Shown piece by piece: positions 32,634-40,602 of a DNA stretch of 45,284 bases. The position numbers and the translations under genes are program-made. The notes under the pieces are model-generated. The model was not told where the DNA came from. It worked only from the letters and a program-made list of their open reading frames with translations, and did no database searches. Every line of letters begins with the position of its first letter. The stretch's first letter is position 1. This stretch comes from a virus. Location of the stretch: the IMG/VR virus record IMGVR_UViG_3300034108_002152, positions 1 through 45,284 of that record, one strand, 5' to 3'.

Positions 32634-32697
32634 TTACTTAAATGTAAATTATTTTACTAAAATTTACTTATAAGTAATTTTATTTACTTAGTTTTGT
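32634..32697. promoter_or_regulatory. Immunity operators O1-O3 and early promoter
   Basis: TTACTTAAATGTAA at 32634, perfect palindrome TTACTTATAAGTAA at 32664-32677, and a half-degenerate copy at 32684, spaced 30 and 20 bp. The rightward -7 box TAGTTTTG (32689-32696) lies over the third site, and its -33 region falls in the second, so a bound repressor would block early transcription. GTAA half-sites continue to 32721. Confidence 0.7.
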
Positions 32698-32725
32698 GTA
32701 ATAAAATGTAAATAAGTGTAAATAT

Positions 32726-32998
32726 ATGGCAAAAAATGTAAAACAAACAAAAAAAAGCAATATGCAATCGCATATCGATGCTGCTTATGAAACGATTAAT
32801 AATTATTTGCCTTCTAAATACTTAGAACGAGTTCGGGAAAAATTATCACAAGATATCGTTGTTTCTGATGGTACTATTCGCAACATCAGAAACAAGTTTA
32901 ATAAACCAGATGGAAAAATAGAAGTACTTAATGCCTTGGTCGAAGTGGCATTAGACAATAAAAAAGCTATTCAGAAACTGGAAAATCAGCATAACTAA
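32726..32998 (+). CDS. Cro-like small DNA-binding protein, candidate (90 aa)
   Basis: First early gene, divergent from the repressor. Basic protein; residues about 28-75 (YLPSKYLERVREKLSQDIVV then SDGTIRNIRNKFNKPDGK) fit a helix-turn-helix of small Bacteroidota phage regulators. The promoter is covered by the immunity operators. Cro-like role is inferred from position and size. Confidence 0.6.
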   Translation: MAKNVKQTKKSNMQSHIDAAYETINNYLPSKYLERVREKLSQDIVVSDGTIRNIRNKFNKPDGKIEVLNALVEVALDNKKAIQKLENQHN

Positions 32999-33016
32999 TC
33001 ACTTAAAAATTTAAAC

Positions 33017-33568
33017 ATGAGCAATTTACTACCAGGGTTAACCGATGATTCGGTTGAGTTTTTCACCCACCAAAATCAGTTAAAAGTCATCAAAAGCGGT
33101 CAGGTCTTTTCATTTATAGATTTACCGTTTGCTACAATCCAAGTTTTAAAAGAAGAAATCAACAAAAGCATTGAAACAAAAGTGGCTTTACATGATTTCC
33201 ATCCTACTTCTGAAATGAAACGCATTGAGCAATTTGCCATTTGCAGATTTGGTGGCATTGATATGAAAGGCGACATCGTTAATGGAGAACTTCAAGATGG
33301 TGAGTTTTGGGCTTGTCCTAATCATGGCAATTGTCCACATGAAGGTGTGCTTTGTAAACTTCCTTTTATCAATGGTTCCCGTATTTCCAAACAAGATGTG
33401 CAATTGATGAAGCTTTCAGCCACGGAAAAAACCAACGAAGTTATTGCGGAAGAACTTTCTCTTCCATTGGGTTCTTTTCACCTGGCAAAAAAATTCCTAT
33501 ATAAAAAACTAGGCATTCAAACCAAACAGGAGTTAGCTGTTTTGGCGATGAATCACAATATTATTTAA
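33017..33568 (+). CDS. Cys-cluster and LuxR-type HTH regulator (183 aa)
   Basis: Two-part protein. The central Cys/His cluster (Cys76, Cys100, Cys106, Cys113 with His103 and His108) is likely a metal-binding site, probably zinc or an iron-sulphur cluster. Residues about 134-177 (SATEKTNEVIAEELSLPLGS then FHLAKKFLYKKLGIQTKQEL) match the GerE/LuxR helix-turn-helix. It lies second in the early operon, just before a terminator, so it may be a delayed-early or late-gene activator. It is a candidate for the factor that reads the CATGTTACA promoters. Confidence 0.6.
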   Translation: MSNLLPGLTDDSVEFFTHQNQLKVIKSGQVFSFIDLPFATIQVLKEEINKSIETKVALHDFHPTSEMKRIEQFAICRFGGIDMKGDIVNGELQDGEFWACPNHGNCPHEGVLCKLPFINGSRISKQDVQLMKLSATEKTNEVIAEELSLPLGSFHLAKKFLYKKLGIQTKQELAVLAMNHNII

Positions 33569-33596
33569 CACGTTCTTACACTAATGCAATTCTCTC

Positions 33597-33622
33597 AACC
33601 GCCTCGCCGGAGGCGGTTATTT
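33597..33622 (+). terminator. Terminator/attenuator in the early operon
   Basis: Stem AACCGCCTC (33597-33605) / GAGGCGGTT (33610-33618), loop GCCG, followed by ATTTT. It separates the two regulator genes from the replication genes. No promoter with a clear -7 box follows, so read-through or antitermination is probable. Confidence 0.75.
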
Positions 33623-33637
33623 TAAAAAAGCAAACTT

Positions 33638-33841
33638 ATGAATGTAGTAGACTTAACCAACCAAATTACTCGATGTAAAGCCCTTATCGAACAGTACAAA
33701 AATTCAGAGCTCTATGCGGATCATGAAAAAGAAATACGCATCCAAGCATTAAAAATCGAAATAGGTAAATATCAAAACAGACTCCAAGCAATGCAGTCAA
33801 AAAATAATTCTACTGACATAAACTTTAAAACTACCTACTAA
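33638..33841 (+). CDS. Small coiled-coil protein (67 aa)
   Basis: Helical protein with heptad-like hydrophobic spacing at about 5-55 and a polar end. It starts 20 nt after the attenuator stem and ends 1 nt before the primase-helicase gene. No family is recognised. Confidence 0.6.
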   Translation: MNVVDLTNQITRCKALIEQYKNSELYADHEKEIRIQALKIEIGKYQNRLQAMQSKNNSTDINFKTTY

Positions 33842-33842
33842 T

Positions 33843-36719
33843 ATGTACGTTGAAGACCATAAAATACTAGAGGCAACAAATGGAGGTTTGGATATCATAG
33901 TTTACTATTATCCAAATGCGAACAAGGTGGTTCACAAAGCGGCCAAATCTTTTAAAATACGTGAGTCTGAAAAAACAGCTTCAGCATCACTCAAGCAATT
34001 GGGTGGAGGTGTGTGGGTTGTTACTGATTTTGGTGGTGATCAAAAAAGCAGAAATGGTATTCAGGTTTGTATGTTAGAAGAATCTGTTTCCTATGCTGAA
34101 GCTTGTATGCTATTAGGTTCACGATACAGCATAGAAGGAGCTAAGATGGAGGTACACATGCCTATCATTGAAAAGAGACCATTAAAACCAGATGAAAGCA
34201 AAGGAGACTACTACTTTAATTATAATGAAACAATTTCCGATGCCGAATTAAAACTATTGGGGCCTAGAGTGAACGAAGCTCATTGCAAAATTGTGAAATT
34301 AAAAAGTTGCAAAAGCTTTACCTACTGTAAAGACAATGAGGCTATCGTTACTACAGCAACCGATAAATACCCAATTTTGGTTTTTGACTTTGGTGAGTGG
34401 CAAAAAATATACCAACCAAGCAGTTTTGAAAAGCAGTTTCGTTTTCGATATGCCGGAAAAAAACCAAGTCGTCACATGTGGGGATTGGAAGCCATTAAAA
34501 AAGCTTTTGAAAAAAAGAAAAAAGAACAGTTGGATAATGGCTATGATGATGAAGAGGACGACGATAACGCGGGTAAAAAGAAAAAAAAGTATGATCCACG
34601 ATTGGATAGAGTTTTTATGGTGTCCGGTGGTTCTGATGGTATCAACTTACTTTCCTTTGACGAATATCCAATTTGGTTCAATTCTGAATCAGAACATTTA
34701 GATTTCAACGAATACAAACAATTGAAAATTTATGCCAAGGAAATTGTTTACATAGCTGATTTAGATGCTACCGGAAAACGCCAGGCAATTTCACAAGGTT
34801 TGAAGTTTTTAGATATCAAAATTCTTTGGCTTCCTGAAAAACTTAAAAACTATCGAGATAAAAGAGGAAATCCTAGAAAAGATTTTAAGGATTATGTAGA
34901 AGTATTTTATCACGAAGAAAGTTCTAGCACGTTTAAAGCAGGTTTCAATAAGCTAGTAAGTAATGCTTTGCCTTTACAGTTTTGGACTGAATCAACTAAA
35001 GCAGTTGGTTCAGAATTAAAAACTACTTATAACATTTCAAATACTCGTTTATATCATTTCTTGGCACACATTGGTTTTGGCCGTTATGAAAGCTCGAATT
35101 TAAAAGATGGGTTTTTATACGTAAAAAAAGAAGGTTCTATCGTGAAAGTTGTTGAGCCCTATCAAATTGAAAACTTTGTGCATCAGTTTTTAGAAGAGCG
35201 TGGAATGGCTACAGACCTTCGGGACTATGTGTATCGTTCTCCTCAACTATCAGAACGTTCATTGCAAAAATTACCAAAAACAACCATTGATTTCACGGTG
35301 GCCGACACCAAAACACAATTTTGGTTTTTTCCAAAAAGAGTGTGGAAAATTACTGCTAATGAAATTCTTGATTTCAAACAGGGTGAAGTTGAAAAGTATG
35401 TTTGGGAAGATAAGGTTATCGACTTTGAAGCAAAGCTTGAGCATTCGCACTTTAAAATTTTTAAAGACGAATCAGGAAATTATGATATCGAAATTTTAGA
35501 ACATGACAATTGGTTTCTGAATTATTTAATCAATACTTCTCGAGTTCATTGGAGAAAAGAATTGGAAGATCATTTTGATGACAAAACCGAAGCAGAAGCG
35601 GAAGCCTACTTTCAAAAGTATAAGTTTTGTATTGATGGTCCCAATTTATCTGAAGATGAAATCTATGAACAGAAACGTCATTTAATCAATAAGATTTTCT
35701 CTATCGGATACCTGGTTCACCAATATAAAAATTACAATAAACCGTGGGCGGTTTTTGCAATGGACAATAAAATATCTGATTTAGGAGAGAGTCATGGTGG
35801 AACCGGAAAATCATTGTGCTATTCGTTCTTAAACAAAATTTTGAAACGCCGGGTATATTTAAAAGGAAGAGATCCAAATTTAACGAAGAATGATTTTATC
35901 TACCATGAGGTTTCTGAAGATACCGACTACATTCTTATTGATGATGCAACCCAGTATTTAAACTTTGATTTCTTCTTTTCTGAAATCACAGGTTCCTTGA
36001 AAGTAAACCCAAAAAACGGGTCGCCTTTTGAAATACCGTTCGAAAAGTCGCCAAAGTTTTGTTTCACATCCAACTTTGCGATGAGAAACATGGATCCATC
36101 AACATCAAGACGTTTGCTTTTAAGTGTGTTTTCAGATTACTATCATTCGAATGATGATGATGAATACAAGCAAGTGCGTAAGGTGTCGGACGATTTTGGA
36201 GGAAAGAACTTGTTTACTGATTTTGATTTTAAACAGCACAATCATTATTTCAATTTTATTGGTCAATGTGTGATGTATTTCTTAGGAGAAGAAGAAAAAC
36301 TGAATCCTCCTATGGACAACGTGACTAAACGAAACTTGAAAGCCGAAATGGGTGACATGTTTGAAGGTTGGGCAGAAGCTTTCTTTTCCACTACGCTTAC
36401 TCCAGATGAAGGAGGCGGTTTTAAATACCTCAATCAATTTGTTTCTAAAGAAATGGCCTTTGAGGAATATTGCAAAGCAACAAGTCAAAAGAAATGGTCT
36501 CAGGCAAAATTCAAAAAAGCATTGAAAGCATTTTGCCAGTATAACAATTATGTGTTCAACCCAAAAGAGTTTCACAATTCAGGCGGTAGAATTATTAAGA
36601 GTATTGACGGGAAAAGCCAGGAAGTATTTTATATAGATACAACACCGGCTGATAAATTAAGCAAAGTGATTACTGATTTTGAAGTAATCTCAGATGACGA
36701 GAAAACAATTTTTGATTGA
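33843..36719 (+). CDS. Primase-helicase, TOPRIM plus SF3-like ATPase (958 aa)
   Basis: Replication protein. A TOPRIM-like segment is at about 255-330: VFMVSGGSDGINLLSF with the acidic position changed, then EIVYIADLDATGK with the DxD. A low-complexity acidic/basic linker precedes it at about 215-250. The C-terminal ATPase has Walker A GESHGGTGKS at about 647-656, Walker B YILIDDAT at about 695-702, a sensor in PKFCFTSNF at about 735-745, and the arginine finger region STSRRLLL near 752-759. The combination fits phage primase-helicases with an SF3-type motor. It is the central gene of the replication module. Confidence 0.75.
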   Translation: MYVEDHKILEATNGGLDIIVYYYPNANKVVHKAAKSFKIRESEKTASASLKQLGGGVWVVTDFGGDQKSRNGIQVCMLEESVSYAEACMLLGSRYSIEGAKMEVHMPIIEKRPLKPDESKGDYYFNYNETISDAELKLLGPRVNEAHCKIVKLKSCKSFTYCKDNEAIVTTATDKYPILVFDFGEWQKIYQPSSFEKQFRFRYAGKKPSRHMWGLEAIKKAFEKKKKEQLDNGYDDEEDDDNAGKKKKKYDPRLDRVFMVSGGSDGINLLSFDEYPIWFNSESEHLDFNEYKQLKIYAKEIVYIADLDATGKRQAISQGLKFLDIKILWLPEKLKNYRDKRGNPRKDFKDYVEVFYHEESSSTFKAGFNKLVSNALPLQFWTESTKAVGSELKTTYNISNTRLYHFLAHIGFGRYESSNLKDGFLYVKKEGSIVKVVEPYQIENFVHQFLEERGMATDLRDYVYRSPQLSERSLQKLPKTTIDFTVADTKTQFWFFPKRVWKITANEILDFKQGEVEKYVWEDKVIDFEAKLEHSHFKIFKDESGNYDIEILEHDNWFLNYLINTSRVHWRKELEDHFDDKTEAEAEAYFQKYKFCIDGPNLSEDEIYEQKRHLINKIFSIGYLVHQYKNYNKPWAVFAMDNKISDLGESHGGTGKSLCYSFLNKILKRRVYLKGRDPNLTKNDFIYHEVSEDTDYILIDDATQYLNFDFFFSEITGSLKVNPKNGSPFEIPFEKSPKFCFTSNFAMRNMDPSTSRRLLLSVFSDYYHSNDDDEYKQVRKVSDDFGGKNLFTDFDFKQHNHYFNFIGQCVMYFLGEEEKLNPPMDNVTKRNLKAEMGDMFEGWAEAFFSTTLTPDEGGGFKYLNQFVSKEMAFEEYCKATSQKKWSQAKFKKALKAFCQYNNYVFNPKEFHNSGGRIIKSIDGKSQEVFYIDTTPADKLSKVITDFEVISDDEKTIFD

Positions 36720-36726
36720 GATTAAG

Positions 36727-36924
36727 ATGTATAGCGATATAGAAATAGAATTCATTTGGAAAAATTGTACCACCGGAGAAGAGTGGGACTATTGTGTTAG
36801 CCTATTTACATGGCTAATGGATGATCCTGATTTTGTTAAAAACATTAACAAAGAAAAAGTAGACCATTTTCAAGAAACGGCTTTAAAGCAACTTCAAAAC
36901 ATTATCAGAAATGGAAAAGCATGA
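36727..36924 (+). CDS. Hypothetical early protein (65 aa)
   Basis: Start at 36727 (MYSDIEIEFIWKNC) avoids the 26-nt overlap with the helicase that an upstream in-frame ATG at 36694 would give; either is possible. Acidic helical protein. The next gene starts inside its 3' end. Function not recognised. Confidence 0.55.
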   Translation: MYSDIEIEFIWKNCTTGEEWDYCVSLFTWLMDDPDFVKNINKEKVDHFQETALKQLQNIIRNGKA

Positions 36925-37393
36925 AGTAATTAAAAAGAAAGTATCAATCGTGAGAGCTTCACGGGAAGATATGTTTGACTACAGCGGAAAACCTCTTGAG
37001 AATAAACATTTTATTCTTAAAAATCCATGGACTAGAGAAATCGAAGGACTGTATCGCATTGGAGGAACAGACCGCTACGATATCATCGAAATAGAAAAAG
37101 GTTTGGCTCTCAATCAATTCTATAAAATAGCTGAAACCAAAAGCGATGTAGATGTGCAGTTTTGGATGTATTTACGGGTTGCCGACAATTTTGATATGCT
37201 TTATTCACCAAAATGGCCTAAAGTAAATCAACTGTATTATAGAATAGTTTCCGGAAACGAAATTGTTGGACCGCTTTATTTGAGCGAAATGGAAGGAGTA
37301 GACTCCATCAAAAAAGGATTGGAAGAGCAGACATATTTTGTTTTGCATAAAAAGCAGCTCTTCCAACCGGTCGAATTAAAAAAATCAGCATAA
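36911..37393 (+). CDS. Hypothetical early protein (160 aa)
   Basis: Mixed alpha/beta protein with an aromatic-rich middle (FWMYLRVADNFDMLYSPKW at about 76-94) and a beta C-terminus. It lies between the helicase and a P-loop ATPase. No known motif was found. Confidence 0.6.
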   Translation: MEKHEVIKKKVSIVRASREDMFDYSGKPLENKHFILKNPWTREIEGLYRIGGTDRYDIIEIEKGLALNQFYKIAETKSDVDVQFWMYLRVADNFDMLYSPKWPKVNQLYYRIVSGNEIVGPLYLSEMEGVDSIKKGLEEQTYFVLHKKQLFQPVELKKSA

Positions 37394-37411
37394 TCACTTA
37401 AATTTTATAAC

Positions 37412-37798
37412 ATGAACAAAGTAAAAATTATTATCGGTCCCAACGGTTCCGGAAAAACCCTAAAGGCAAAGGAACTAAGCGAAGGCTTAAAAACGCAATG
37501 GATTAGCGGTCGTTCCTTCAACTTTAAAAATGCAACAAATTTTGAGTTTTCATTTTTAGAAACAGACGTTGAGTGTGTGATCATCGACGACATTGATAAA
37601 AAAGATTTTGTATTTGAAAGAATATTTCAATATGCAGAAGGAATCTATCTCGAAAAACAAGGTAAAGAAGGCTTTAGTATTCAACCGAAATTCATTCTAG
37701 TGTTTGACAACTTGTCTAAAATAGAAATAGCAGAACGAGGGTTGTCATTCACAAAAAGAATTGAACTTATTAATTTACGTAAACTTAAAACACTATAA
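37412..37798 (+). CDS. Minimal P-loop ATPase (128 aa)
   Basis: Walker A GPNGSGKT at 9-16, Walker B CVIIDDID at 55-62, and a sensor-1-like KFILVFDN at about 93-100. The protein is unusually short for a P-loop ATPase: no lid or oligomerisation domain is left. It follows the primase-helicase genes, so a helicase loader or recombination mediator would fit, but the partner is unknown. Confidence 0.65.
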   Translation: MNKVKIIIGPNGSGKTLKAKELSEGLKTQWISGRSFNFKNATNFEFSFLETDVECVIIDDIDKKDFVFERIFQYAEGIYLEKQGKEGFSIQPKFILVFDNLSKIEIAERGLSFTKRIELINLRKLKTL

Positions 37799-37800
37799 TC

Positions 37801-38130
37801 ATGAACATTACACATTACTTTCTTCATCGTTCCCATGCGAACAATTCGAAGAACAAACTTCAAAAAGAAATCCATGACTACTTGGATTCGTTAAACGGAA
37901 AAATGATTGATGCGGTCGACATCAAAGACTGTGCTAAACTGATTGAACAAGAGATTGATAAAATCAACAAGATGCACAAAAAATGCAAACCTGTTAACGT
38001 TCGTGTGGTCTATAGCAATTATAACAAGGGCTACATGATTAGCGGACTCGATTCAATGACATTCATCATCTATCCGGCGACCATTGCACACATGAGCACT
38101 ATTAGTTGGAACTCTCTTTCAAATAACTAA
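37801..38130 (+). CDS. Hypothetical early protein (109 aa)
   Basis: Starts 2 nt after the previous stop. Basic helical N-terminal half and a beta C-terminal half (VNVRVVYSNYNKGYMISGLD at about 65-84). No family is recognised. Confidence 0.6.
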   Translation: MNITHYFLHRSHANNSKNKLQKEIHDYLDSLNGKMIDAVDIKDCAKLIEQEIDKINKMHKKCKPVNVRVVYSNYNKGYMISGLDSMTFIIYPATIAHMSTISWNSLSNN

Positions 38131-38132
38131 CC

Positions 38133-38372
38133 ATGAAAAAACTAAAATCATTATTCTGTGAAACGTTTACAGATTTTAAAGGCGTAAAAATTCATCACAT
38201 AGATGAAATTACAGCGGCTCAATTCAAAGGGCGTGAACTATTTAACTTTTGCGAAGTCTACGCCAGTAGAGCAGAGTATGAGTGCGGAAAAAAACACCGA
38301 AGAGCTGCGTTCTTCAAAGGGTTGTTTGTGGGATTGGTTGTTGCTGTAATCATTTACTTTTTTAAACCATGA
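38133..38372 (+). CDS. Small tail-anchored membrane protein (79 aa)
   Basis: Soluble, charged N-terminal ~60 residues and a single C-terminal membrane segment ([15 protein letters not shown], about 63-77), so it is probably tail-anchored in the inner membrane. It lies in the early operon; its stop overlaps the next start by 4 nt. Early membrane proteins of this type can act in superinfection exclusion or host takeover, but nothing specific is visible. Confidence 0.6.
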   Translation: MKKLKSLFCETFTDFKGVKIHHIDEITAAQFKGRELFNFCEVYASRAEYECGKKHRRAAFFKGLFVGLVVAVIIYFFKP

Positions 38373-38491
38373 AATTTATACCAATATTATTCAGCACCGA
38401 AATGGTTCAAGCCATTTTAGCTGGCAGAAAAACACAGACCCGGAGAGTTATTAAACCACAACCACCGATTGAGAAACCTTCTGAGTTTTAG
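38369..38491 (+). pseudogene. Truncated ASCH-domain gene (40 aa remnant)
   Basis: The frame encodes [20 protein letters not shown] and RRVIKPQPP, the typical N-terminus of phage ASCH-domain proteins, then stops after 40 residues. Full-length relatives are usually over 130 residues. The next gene starts 2 nt after the stop and has no ASCH features, so the C-terminal part appears lost. It may still be translated, given the tight spacing. Confidence 0.55.
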
Positions 38492-38493
38492 CA

Positions 38494-38823
38494 ATGAAAA
38501 AGTATTTCAAAGCAGAAAATGGACAGGAATTTCATAAGGCAATTTGTGATCATTGTTCTAAACAGGTTTATCCGAGTCATAAAAATCCACATCTTTTCTT
38601 TGGTTTTCTATGCATGGACACTAAGATGTTTGTCAGTAACGATTGTAAAAACGATTATTACCTAAAAAAAAATAAAGGGGAGTATGGAAATGAGCATAGG
38701 CATAAGTATAGTGAAATGCCTATTCAAGTTCCTTGGAAAAACGAACCGAAATTTCTACCACTTTATGAAGAATTATATTTTGACAATAAAATTCCATCAC
38801 AGTTATTACTTTTTAACCTATAA
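38494..38823 (+). CDS. Cys/His-containing hypothetical protein (109 aa)
   Basis: An N-terminal CDHC (Cys18, Cys21) and a later Cys pair (Cys40, Cys51) with several His residues suggest a small zinc-ribbon-like fold. The rest is basic and aromatic. It follows the ASCH remnant by 2 nt. Function unknown. Confidence 0.55.
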   Translation: MKKYFKAENGQEFHKAICDHCSKQVYPSHKNPHLFFGFLCMDTKMFVSNDCKNDYYLKKNKGEYGNEHRHKYSEMPIQVPWKNEPKFLPLYEELYFDNKIPSQLLLFNL

Positions 38824-38830
38824 ATAAAAT

Positions 38831-39562
38831 ATGAAAACACAAATCCAAGAAACAAAAGATTACCACAAGTTCGCTTCCATCCTTGGCAACCGGAACTTAA
38901 ACATGAATAAAATTGATAAAATTTGTACTGATGTTGCCGGTGGGTTTAACATGCTGCCATATTATCCAGTGATCGTTTATCAGGAAAAAGAATTGTATAA
39001 AATAATCGACGGTCAACATCGCTTTGAGGTTTCTAAGCGAACAGAAAACCCGGTTTATTTTATCGTTTGCCAAAACATTTCCCTGAAGCAAATTGCCATT
39101 CTAAATTCAAGAGGTGAAAAATGGAAAGCTTCTGACTTTCTAAACTGCTATATCAAGCTAGGAATTGAAGATTACAAAGATGTAAAATCACTTATGAATC
39201 AATACCAGGTTAATATCAAATTAGCGGTTGATTTACTTTACGCTTTTAAACATCATGGAGGAGCTCCAACATCTGAATTATTCCAGGATGGAAATTTTAG
39301 AACCAATCATCTTAAAGAGACAGTAGAATTGTTGGAATTGGTTAAATCAATTTTCTCAAGATATAAATTTTGTTTTGACCGCTATTTAGTTGGTGCAGTT
39401 TTAAAGCTTCAGCAAGTGGGCAAATGTGACTTTGAAGAATTGAAGCAAAAAATTAACCAATCGCCTATGATGATGGACAAGCAAGGAGATTTGAAAGGCT
39501 ATTTAAACAATATCGAACGGGTTTATAATTTTAAAAATTCTATTCGTAAAACTATTTTCTAA
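38831..39562 (+). CDS. ParB/Srx-like domain protein (243 aa)
   Basis: N-terminal ParB/sulfiredoxin-like domain: YYPVIVYQEKELYKIIDGQH followed by RF at about 44-65, where DGQHR is the nucleotide-binding motif of the superfamily. The C-terminal ~150 residues are helical. In phages such proteins act as DNA-binding or nuclease accessory proteins; no HTH typical of plasmid ParB is clear. It lies in the early operon. The same fold appears in the DUF262 nuclease at 40603-41685, but the two are otherwise unlike. Confidence 0.65.
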   Translation: MKTQIQETKDYHKFASILGNRNLNMNKIDKICTDVAGGFNMLPYYPVIVYQEKELYKIIDGQHRFEVSKRTENPVYFIVCQNISLKQIAILNSRGEKWKASDFLNCYIKLGIEDYKDVKSLMNQYQVNIKLAVDLLYAFKHHGGAPTSELFQDGNFRTNHLKETVELLELVKSIFSRYKFCFDRYLVGAVLKLQQVGKCDFEELKQKINQSPMMMDKQGDLKGYLNNIERVYNFKNSIRKTIF

Positions 39563-39771
39563 TGAAATTCACAGCAACATACACAGGAACGGATGAGCCA
39601 CTTTGGAAAAACGGCAAACCATACAAGCTCTTCTTGAACCGTAACTCAATGATGGTTTACCAAGCCGAAACAACCATCGTAAAAACATACCGAAGTCTGC
39701 ATGACTTTTTAACCGACTTTAATTTAATAGTCAATCACGAGTCCAACAATAAAAAGGTAAGTAATGGATAA
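39562..39771 (+). CDS. Hypothetical early protein (69 aa)
   Basis: Starts at the last base of the previous stop and overlaps the next gene by 8 nt. Small basic beta-rich protein (MKFTATYTGTDEPLWKNG). No family is recognised. Confidence 0.6.
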   Translation: MKFTATYTGTDEPLWKNGKPYKLFLNRNSMMVYQAETTIVKTYRSLHDFLTDFNLIVNHESNNKKVSNG

Positions 39772-40003
39772 AATAGAAGCACTACTAAACGAGGCAGCAA
39801 AACTATACCAAGAAACACATGGAGCCTATTTTGTTTTAACAGCTTCAAATGACGGAAAATTTTGGAAACTATCTATTCCTTCTATTCAAGGAACTTTCAA
39901 AGGCTCCGTACAAGATGTTTTGATTGATTATATCTATTACGTTGCAAACAACAGAGAATTAGCCGGGAAGAATTTAAAAAGCAAAAAATACAAATTATTT
40001 TAA
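39764..40003 (+). CDS. Hypothetical early protein (79 aa)
   Basis: Helical start, a small beta part (GAYFVLTASNDGKFWKLSIP at about 20-39), then a helix and a basic end. It is translationally linked to the previous gene by overlap. Function unknown. Confidence 0.6.
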   Translation: MDKIEALLNEAAKLYQETHGAYFVLTASNDGKFWKLSIPSIQGTFKGSVQDVLIDYIYYVANNRELAGKNLKSKKYKLF

Positions 40004-40015
40004 TAAAAAATAACC

Positions 40016-40201
40016 ATGCCAAGACTCAATAAACAATACACATTAGAAGTCACAGTAGAGCAGTTCCTAGAGGCCTGCTCCTTGACAGAGCTGCAAGAGA
40101 TAGATTTATTGCTAAATAAATTTATCGATAAGAAAAGGTATTTTTCTAAGGAAGAAACAATAGAGATCAAAACAAAGCTAAACTTAACAGAGAAAAAATG
40201 A
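40016..40201 (+). CDS. Small hypothetical early protein (61 aa)
   Basis: Helical protein with a basic C-terminal half (MPRLNKQYTLEVTVEQFLEA at the start). The stop overlaps the next start by 4 nt. No function recognised. Confidence 0.55.
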   Translation: MPRLNKQYTLEVTVEQFLEACSLTELQEIDLLLNKFIDKKRYFSKEETIEIKTKLNLTEKK

Positions 40202-40458
40202 AAGACCATCAAGAAACAAAAAAACCTCAAGACGACTGGAGGCTTGAAAAAATCGAACTAGAATTTAAATCTTATGGAGAAAACAAAGGGAAGTATGAAG
40301 GGAGAATCAGATTTCAAAATGGCGAATTTGAAAGCTTTAGCTTCAAGATAAGGCCTGAAATGGCACAACCTTACATTAGCATTATGAGCGAAGACATCGT
40401 TAAGTGTGCTGAATCTTTAGCTTCTCGCTTAATAGATTCTTTAGGACTACAAAAGTAA
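40198..40458 (+). CDS. Hypothetical early protein (86 aa), last of the early operon
   Basis: Polar N-terminus, beta middle (KYEGRIRFQNGEFESFSFKI at about 32-51), C-terminal helix. It is the last rightward gene before the inverted-repeat element and the leftward restriction-type cassette. Confidence 0.6.
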   Translation: MKDHQETKKPQDDWRLEKIELEFKSYGENKGKYEGRIRFQNGEFESFSFKIRPEMAQPYISIMSEDIVKCAESLASRLIDSLGLQK

Positions 40459-40465
40459 CGTTTTG

Positions 40466-40569
40466 ATTGGCGATGGGCGGGCTTTTCAGCACAAAAGTTG
40501 GTTCGTAGAAATGAACTTTCGGCTATCACAAAACTGTCAAGCGGAGACGAAACCCCGCCTATTGCCAAT
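40466..40569. repeat. Imperfect 16-bp inverted repeat with structured loop (attC- or REP-like)
   Basis: Arms ATTGGCGATGGGCGGG (40466-40481) and CCCGCCTATTGCCAAT (40554-40569) pair at 14 of 16 positions with the other two as G-T wobble. The 72-nt loop holds a smaller stem GTTC/GAAC. It is much more GC-rich than nearby phage DNA and lies at the 3' border of the leftward cassette. Confidence 0.65.
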
Positions 40570-40602
40570 TTGCTCGATTATATGCCGTTTTTCTATCTGT
40601 CG

